Part shown: one piece after another, positions 58,217 to 64,000 of the stretch
Position numbering within the stretch: the first letter of the stretch is position 1
Layout: each line of letters starts with the position of its first letter
Assembly: GCA_018661145.1 (NCBI GenBank)
Contig: JABJIU010000012.1
Location: 1-64,000, forward strand
DNA length: 64,000 bases
Reading direction: 5' to 3'
From: Pseudomonadota bacterium
GTDB lineage: Bacteria; Pseudomonadota; Gammaproteobacteria; Arenicellales; UBA868
Made by a program: the position numbers and the translations under genes
Notes under the pieces: generated by a model
What the model saw: only the letters and a program-made list of their open reading frames with translations
Told to the model about the DNA's origin: nothing
The model's database searches: none

Positions 58217-58283
58217 GACGCACCCCTTTCTTCGGAAAATCGGCGTCTTCATCAACGCCAAAATACGCAACCTTCAATCTCCA

Positions 58284-61200
58284 TTAACGAGTTTCAGCCA
58301 CAGCTCCTATTTCCTCACGCAGAACGTCAGCTACCCGGGCTACCAACGGCTCTCTGAGCAAATCGAAGTGTGTCCCCTCCAGCGAAACGACCCTCAGGGA
58401 ATGCGTTACGAGGCTCTGCCAGCCGTGCTCGGAATCATTAGGGTCCAATACCGCACCTGCGATATCCTCCTGCGCGGCGAACATTAAAACGCTCCCGGCG
58501 TACGACACTGGATGGTAGGCCTCACACGCCGCACCGATGGCGCCGAAGACCCGTAGCAGTCGGCGAGCGTCCTCAACGCCGTAACCTTCTGGCACCAAGC
58601 TGGCGGCCCGAGCGCGTGAAACGACGTATTCGAGGCGACGCTCAGGATCTTGGCGAAGCAAGTCCTCTTCGGTAAGCGAGAGACTATCACCAAACAGGCT
58701 CAGGACCTGTACTACCTCATCCGCGACCAGGTCGGCAGTCATCTTCAAGGCAGAAGGCGCGTAGGTATCAACAAGCGCCACCAGCGCCACAGTATGGCCG
58801 CGAGCGCGAAGCTGTTGCGCCATCTCGTAGGCGATTAGACCACCGGCTGACCAGCCGCACAGGTGGTATGGACCCGCGGGTTGACCCACCTGAATCGCGG
58901 ACACATAGGCCGAAGCCATAGCTTCGATCGTGTCGATAGGCGTTTGCCCTTCGAGCAAACCGCTGGCCTGCAGGGCATACACCGGATACTCCGGGCCAAG
59001 CGCATTTACCAGATCACCATAGCATGAAATAGATCCGCCCGCGGGATGGACGCAATACAGCGGCGGAAATACACCCTCGCCGCGCATGGTCACCAACGGC
59101 GACCACTCCGGCAAACTTGTGCCCTGCTCACGGATCATGCGGGCCATATTTTCCACCGTGGGTTGATTCAGAACCGCAGTTAGTGGCAAATCGACACTGA
59201 ATCGCTCCCTAACCTCTGCCAGCAGCCGAACTGCCAAGAACGAGTGTCCACCCAGGTCAAAGAAATTGGACCTGACCCCGATACCCTCGCGCTCGAGTAG
59301 TATTTCCCAGACAGCAACGACTTCCGTCTCAATAGCGTCGCGGGGCTGGACTGTCAGGGCATGCTCAATCGTTGCAACGACTGGCGGTCGTAACGCGTTT
59401 CGCGCAATGCTACCCTTCGCGGTACGGGGCAACTTCAAAGACACGTCGAACAGTTCCGGCTGCATATAGTAGGGCAAGTGCGCTCTCAAGTGTTCCTGCA
59501 TGCCGCCCACATCCACCATCTTAGGCTCGGATACCTCCACGTACGCAACCAGACGAATGTGACCCGGGGTGTCTTCTCGGATCACCACCGCGACATCGCC
59601 CACCATTGGATACCGACGCAGCACGGCCTCGATCTCGGTCAGCTCAATTCGATGGCCCCGGACCTTTACCTGCGTGTCGGTGCGCCCCAGAAATTCGATC
59701 TGCCCGTCTGGCCTGAAACGCGCACGGTCACCTGTTCGATACAGACGCGCCCCCGGCACGGTGCCAAACGGATGAGGAACAAAGCGCTCCGCCGTTGCGG
59801 ACCCATTGCCAAGGTATCCGCGCGCCACGCCCAAACCGCCCAGCCACAGTTCACCCTCGCTACCAGGCACTACCGGACGCATGCCGGTGTCCAGCACGAA
59901 CGTTTCCATATTTGCCATCGGTCGACCGATCGACGGGTCCCCCCTATCACCACCCGGATGACATCGTCCAATCGTGGCGCATACCGTCACCTCAGTAGGT
60001 CCGTAAGCGTTAAGAAACGTTCGTCCTGCAGACCAACGCTCGACAAGGCTTGCCGGACACGCCTCCCCTGCCACCACCAGCGTCGACAGCCCCGGCAATG
60101 GAGCGTCGGGAAGCAGTTCCAAGACCGAGGGTACAAGCGTAACATGTGTGATGCGTTCTCGTTTTAGAAACTGATGCAGGTTATCGCCCGGGAAGAGCTC
60201 GTCACGGCTTCCCAGGACTAGGGTCGCCCCAGCTGCAAGTGTCATGGCCATCTCGGAAACGGATGCATCAAAACCGAAGGATGCGAACTGCAGAACCCGG
60301 CTTGACGCGTTCACATTAAACGCGCGAATCTGCGCCGCCGCCAAGTTCGCAAGCCCCCGGTGGTGACACGCCACCCCCTTCGGATTGCCGGTCGAGCCCG
60401 AGGTGTAAATGATGTAGGCAAGGTTGTCAGGAACTGATTCTACGTGGTCTGTTAAATCCACTTGGGCGGTATCCGCAGTCTTTGCGCTCGAATCCGGTTC
60501 CAGTGATGGGCAGGACAGATCGCCCAACCGCGCATGGCCCGTTGGGTCAGCGATCACGACTCGTGGCCCAGCCTGCCCAAGCATGTACTGGAGTCGGGCA
60601 CCCGGATTTTCTGGGTCGAGAGGCAGGAAGGCCCCACCCGCCTTCAGTACGGCAAGAACTGAAACGACGCGCGCTATCGATGGTTGAAGGCACAAACCGA
60701 CGACCCGCTCTGGGCCGACGTCGAGCCGTCTTAGACGCATAGCGAGCTGGTCCGAGCGCGCATCCAGTTCCCTATAGGTTAGGCGCTCGCCAGCACACTC
60801 GACTGCCGTTGCTTCGGGGGTTTCCGTTGCTCGAAGCCTGAACGCTGTGTGCAATAGCGTATCGTCGAGCAGCTCCGGCGCCTGCATCCACTTCGTCAGA
60901 ACCTGGGATTTCTCAGTGCTCGTCAGCAGGTCCAAGTCGGCCAGGCGCACATCAGGGTTTATAACGCCCGCAGACAATGCTTCGCCAAGGCGCCATTTGA
61001 AGCGCTCAATGGTTGACTCGTCGAACAGAGCTGGCTTGTAAGTAATCTCAAGACCCAGCGCCTCCTCAGTCGGCGACATCAGAATGGCTATGTCCTCCGT
61101 CGTAGAGGGCAACGGACCGTGCAGGCCAGTACAACGGACGGATACATCAAAAAGAGGATATCTCCCGGCCTCTTCAGAAAGCCCTAAATCCCTGACTATG

Positions 61201-61691
61201 GAGGTATGCGGATACTGCTGGTGACGGTACGCTTTTTGAGCCACACCCTTTATATGAACAAGCAGTTCACGAAAGGTCTGTCCTTCGGAGAGGTCCATCA
61301 CCAACGGCAACGCGTTGGGTTCCAAGTCTTCGCCGCGAGGCGGTGAACCCAGCACCACGACACCAGAGCCTGTAATTCGGTGGAGCACCGATGCTACAGC
61401 GGCGAGAACAACCAAGTTTACCAAACTTGGTTTGCTTTGGGTCAGTACTTTCACCTTGCTCCACGTTGCACCAGTAATGCTCGAAAGCGAGGATCCGGTG
61501 CGCGCGTCCGATGCATCCCTGTTGCAGCGATCAGCCGGCACCGTGGACGAGCCGATATCTCGCGTCAAAGCTCCTCGCCAGAAATCTCTTGCCGCCAGAG
61601 TGTCTTTGTCGAACAGAAAGAGGCCTTGCCCTTGATGGCGCTCGGGACCTGATTGTGGAAAATTACTCACCATATTCCATCTACAGCGCAA
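58284..61691 (-). CDS. Terminal NRPS module: C-terminal half of a C domain-A-PCP-TE (Tyr-like A code)
   Basis: Begins in the C-terminal C subdomain (LAARDFWRGAL...VNLVVLAAVASVLHRITGSGVVVLGSPPRGEDLEPNALPLVMDL) with no HHxxxDG. A YTSGSTGNPKGV, hand-read code DASTVAAVC(K); PCP FFDLGGHSFLAVR; TE LCGWSAGGLIAYEMA. Listed start is TTG; an ATG at 61673 is more likely. Confidence 0.92.
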   Translation of the reverse strand: MRCRWNMVSNFPQSGPERHQGQGLFLFDKDTLAARDFWRGALTRDIGSSTVPADRCNRDASDARTGSSLSSITGATWSKVKVLTQSKPSLVNLVVLAAVASVLHRITGSGVVVLGSPPRGEDLEPNALPLVMDLSEGQTFRELLVHIKGVAQKAYRHQQYPHTSIVRDLGLSEEAGRYPLFDVSVRCTGLHGPLPSTTEDIAILMSPTEEALGLEITYKPALFDESTIERFKWRLGEALSAGVINPDVRLADLDLLTSTEKSQVLTKWMQAPELLDDTLLHTAFRLRATETPEATAVECAGERLTYRELDARSDQLAMRLRRLDVGPERVVGLCLQPSIARVVSVLAVLKAGGAFLPLDPENPGARLQYMLGQAGPRVVIADPTGHARLGDLSCPSLEPDSSAKTADTAQVDLTDHVESVPDNLAYIIYTSGSTGNPKGVACHHRGLANLAAAQIRAFNVNASSRVLQFASFGFDASVSEMAMTLAAGATLVLGSRDELFPGDNLHQFLKRERITHVTLVPSVLELLPDAPLPGLSTLVVAGEACPASLVERWSAGRTFLNAYGPTEVTVCATIGRCHPGGDRGDPSIGRPMANMETFVLDTGMRPVVPGSEGELWLGGLGVARGYLGNGSATAERFVPHPFGTVPGARLYRTGDRARFRPDGQIEFLGRTDTQVKVRGHRIELTEIEAVLRRYPMVGDVAVVIREDTPGHIRLVAYVEVSEPKMVDVGGMQEHLRAHLPYYMQPELFDVSLKLPRTAKGSIARNALRPPVVATIEHALTVQPRDAIETEVVAVWEILLEREGIGVRSNFFDLGGHSFLAVRLLAEVRERFSVDLPLTAVLNQPTVENMARMIREQGTSLPEWSPLVTMRGEGVFPPLYCVHPAGGSISCYGDLVNALGPEYPVYALQASGLLEGQTPIDTIEAMASAYVSAIQVGQPAGPYHLCGWSAGGLIAYEMAQQLRARGHTVALVALVDTYAPSALKMTADLVADEVVQVLSLFGDSLSLTEEDLLRQDPERRLEYVVSRARAASLVPEGYGVEDARRLLRVFGAIGAACEAYHPVSYAGSVLMFAAQEDIAGAVLDPNDSEHGWQSLVTHSLRVVSLEGTHFDLLREPLVARVADVLREEIGAVAETR

Positions 61692-61728
61692 TCACCCATA
61701 GCAGAATACCTGTCATTATAGGTTACGG

Positions 61729-62115
61729 TCATGATCGTCTTTCCCTCAGCCCTTGGCTGCCTGTGGAATGTTCTGGATGGCGCGCCGCCACACCGAAGAT
61801 CTCGGCGCGACACAAAGTATCAAAGGCTTCCAAATCGGTCCGGCGAATGAGATTTACTCTGTGCAACCTAATGCCGGTCAATATGACCCCGACTGCCGTG
61901 ATCGAGGTGAACAATTTGAATCTCTGCGCATAAACATAGAGCGCCATATTGGTACAAAACAAAACCAGCAACACCGTGGAGTTGATGATGGCCAGCAGCA
62001 CGGCGTTGGAGACTCCCGCAAAGAAAACGAGCCCCGTCATATCAAAATTGGATCGCCTCGAGTTACATCCGAGCAGGTGCATGAGAGAAAAGGTATTTAA
62101 AAATGCGTACTTCAA
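61729..62115 (-). pseudogene. 5' remnant of a cyclic-peptide-type ABC exporter (TM domain only)
   Basis: NTFSLMHLLGCNSRRSNFDMTGLVFFAGVSNAVLLAIINS...YAQRFKLFTSITAVGVILTGIRLHRVNLIRRTDLEAFDTLCRAEIFG resembles the N-terminal TM region of SyrD-like cyclic peptide transporters, then homology ends. No ATPase domain follows. Confidence 0.55.
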
Positions 62116-62975
62116 ACTCGCCTGTTTCCCAAGTTTCTCGCCATCGGCGACTGACGCCAGCTAATAATGGGCGACCCCTTGTCTCTTCCTTAGCAGAGAC
62201 GGCCTCGAGAGCGCCGCCCAAGCATAAAAACGGCCTAGTATAACCACCTATCAGGTTGGAGGGGCACGCATATCAATGCTAGCACTGGTGCGTCGCTGGC
62301 AGACGGCATGGCGTAAAGAAAGGGCGCCAAGAAGGACGACCGTACACGTCGACGAGATTGCAGTCTAGGTCGCCTTGGGGTTGGCAAATTATCACAATCC
62401 GAGACATATTCCTGCATTCACTTTCAAGGCCAGAAATCGGGAGACTAATAAAAGCCCTTTGGTCACAACGTGCGATTTACCTAGCGAGTGCCCAGCGTCA
62501 GAATTTGTTAGACAGACCGTCGCAATTGAATAAGAGAGCATTTTTGGTTCATCGTAGTCCCTGGAGGAGCAAAGGTGAGACCAGAACAACATCGGCAATC
62601 TGACGCCTACCAATGTTTACTTTGGGCGGGGACAGATAATTCTAATGAAGAGGGAGACAATCAAACGAAACACCATCCAGCAACTGCGCTTGCACGACCG
62701 AAAAAAACGCCGCTTAAAATGACAAATCAGATGCGCGGGACACTCAGTTAAACGATGCAGCCATCTGCCTCAAATAATCTGACCTCGGACAGTGGGTACC
62801 ATCCTAGCGGGATGTTCCGGCATCCCTCAGCTGCCCCGAGATTGGGTGGACTACGCCGAGGCCTGCCCGGAGCCATCCAATCGGCTGAGGCGGACTACCC
62901 TCGTTCGACCCGATCAGAAACACCAAAAATTAATTTGAGTTTCTGCAACTTTGATACCTGAATAGCCTAGGTATT

Positions 62976-63590
62976 CTAGACACCCTCGGTTCTCATTTTC
63001 TGCTGTCGTTCGAAGTCGACGGACCACAACATACCATTTCTCGCATGCTTTCGCTTTGGGTTATGGAGCATCTTGACATAGTCCGACACGTCCTGCCTCG
63101 TCTCGGCTCGCGTTTTATAGACGCTGCGCCGTCTACGTTTCCGCTTGAGCAAATTAAAGAAGCAATCCAAGACCGCGCTGTCATGACAGTTTCCGCGCCG
63201 GCTCACCGAATGCTTCAGAGTGTGCGCTTTAGGACTGACGCCCAGTCCCTGCTAGTGAACTGTCCCCCTGCCCTAGTCCGAGTAGGTCAGTACTCTGTTC
63301 TTCGGTTTCTTAAACCACACCGCAATGAGCAATGCCTGCAGGACGACATCTGTGGTCTGACGGCTTTGCATTAATCAGCCGATGAAGCGACAGGAGTAAA
63401 GATCGATCACAACGGCCAGATAAGAGAAACCTTCCCGTGAGCGAATGAGTCCTGACCCTGCGCACCAGATGAGATGGTATCAAGAATGCTGCCAGAGAAC
63501 CTGCGGTTCAGATCGGATGTCGCGGCAGTGAATGTGCAATCAAGGGATTCCTGGTTCCCCAGTCACAGCCAGAACGAGTGACTCACTTTT
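62976..63590 (-). pseudogene. Decayed IS3-family transposase (C-terminal part intact in 62976-63206)
   Basis: MSRRGNCHDSAVLDCFFNLLKRKRRRRSVYKTRAETRQDVSDYVKMLHNPKRKHARNGML is an IS3 OrfB C-terminus. Upstream minus-strand pieces REGFSYLAVVIDLYSCRFIG*LMQSRQTTDVVLQALLIAVW and TYSD are interrupted by stops/frameshifts. Confidence 0.8.
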
Positions 63591-64000
63591 CTTTTGCCGT
63601 TAACAAAGCCCCTATGCGTCAACTAACGCAACAATGCGGAGAGGTTGAAAACGAAACTCGCATGCGGTACACCCTTTGAGCCTGAGTCCTTTCTCTCACC
63701 ACCTGAAGATTAGACGTTATGGTCGCGGTTAAGAAAATAACCCCTAAGAAAGTGCAGTCAAAAAAGAAAACTCTGTTAGAGTTGATGCCGCGCGGTCCTT
63801 GCGAGGCACTTCCAGATGCGGCCGCGGGTGATGCGGAAACTGCGGAACCCTGCCTAGGCACGGTCGAGTGGGCAACCCATGCGGCATGTGGTATTAGCCG
63901 CCGTGATAGGCCCGTAGTGGCCAGCTTGTGATGAAGCGTCGCTCTCTTTCGCCTTGGTTCGTATCGTGGCATCAGCGGCCAGATGCAGAAATTCGTCTGT

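Noticed and set aside
61315-61933. Overlapping + strand ORFs (106, 90, 140 aa) near the start of the terminal NRPS
   Set aside because: Antisense to the half-C domain and exporter remnant; no domain signal.
62235-62961. Short ORFs in the right intergenic region (60-81 aa)
   Set aside because: Low-complexity composition and no recognisable similarity; probably non-coding or eroded DNA.
63619-63972. 117-aa minus ORF and overlapping 70-aa plus ORF at the window end
   Set aside because: Neither has a recognisable family or clear context; cannot choose a coding strand.

Overview
The window is dominated by one modular biosynthetic locus (about 6.4-61.7 kb): a fatty-acyl-primed hybrid PKS/NRPS assembly line, apparently a lipopeptide pathway of unknown product. 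In collinear order on the + strand: FAAL-ACP-KS-AT-DH-KR-ACP-C-A-PCP; KS-degenerate AT-KR-PCP; TubC_N-C-A-PCP; KS-AT-KR(with embedded C-methyltransferase)-PCP; TubC_N-C-A-PCP-E; a decayed TPR/2OG-Fe(II) oxygenase gene; two tandem JmjC/cupin_8 oxygenases; a NodU/CmcH-type O-carbamoyltransferase; C-A-PCP-E; C-A-PCP-C-A-PCP-C-A-PCP-C; a second O-carbamoyltransferase. The terminal module (half-C-A-PCP-TE) lies on the opposite strand, behind a truncated IS256-type transposase fragment. Hand-read A-domain codes suggest Thr, Gly, Gln, Gln, unknown, unknown, Pro, Tyr. The left flank holds an SPFH / cyclic-peptide-type ABC exporter / DUF697 operon between IS3-family copies, plus remnants of a lipoprotein gene and of a second SPFH gene. 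The right flank holds a truncated exporter and a decayed IS3 transposase. All family assignments come from motif recognition by eye; no database search was run.
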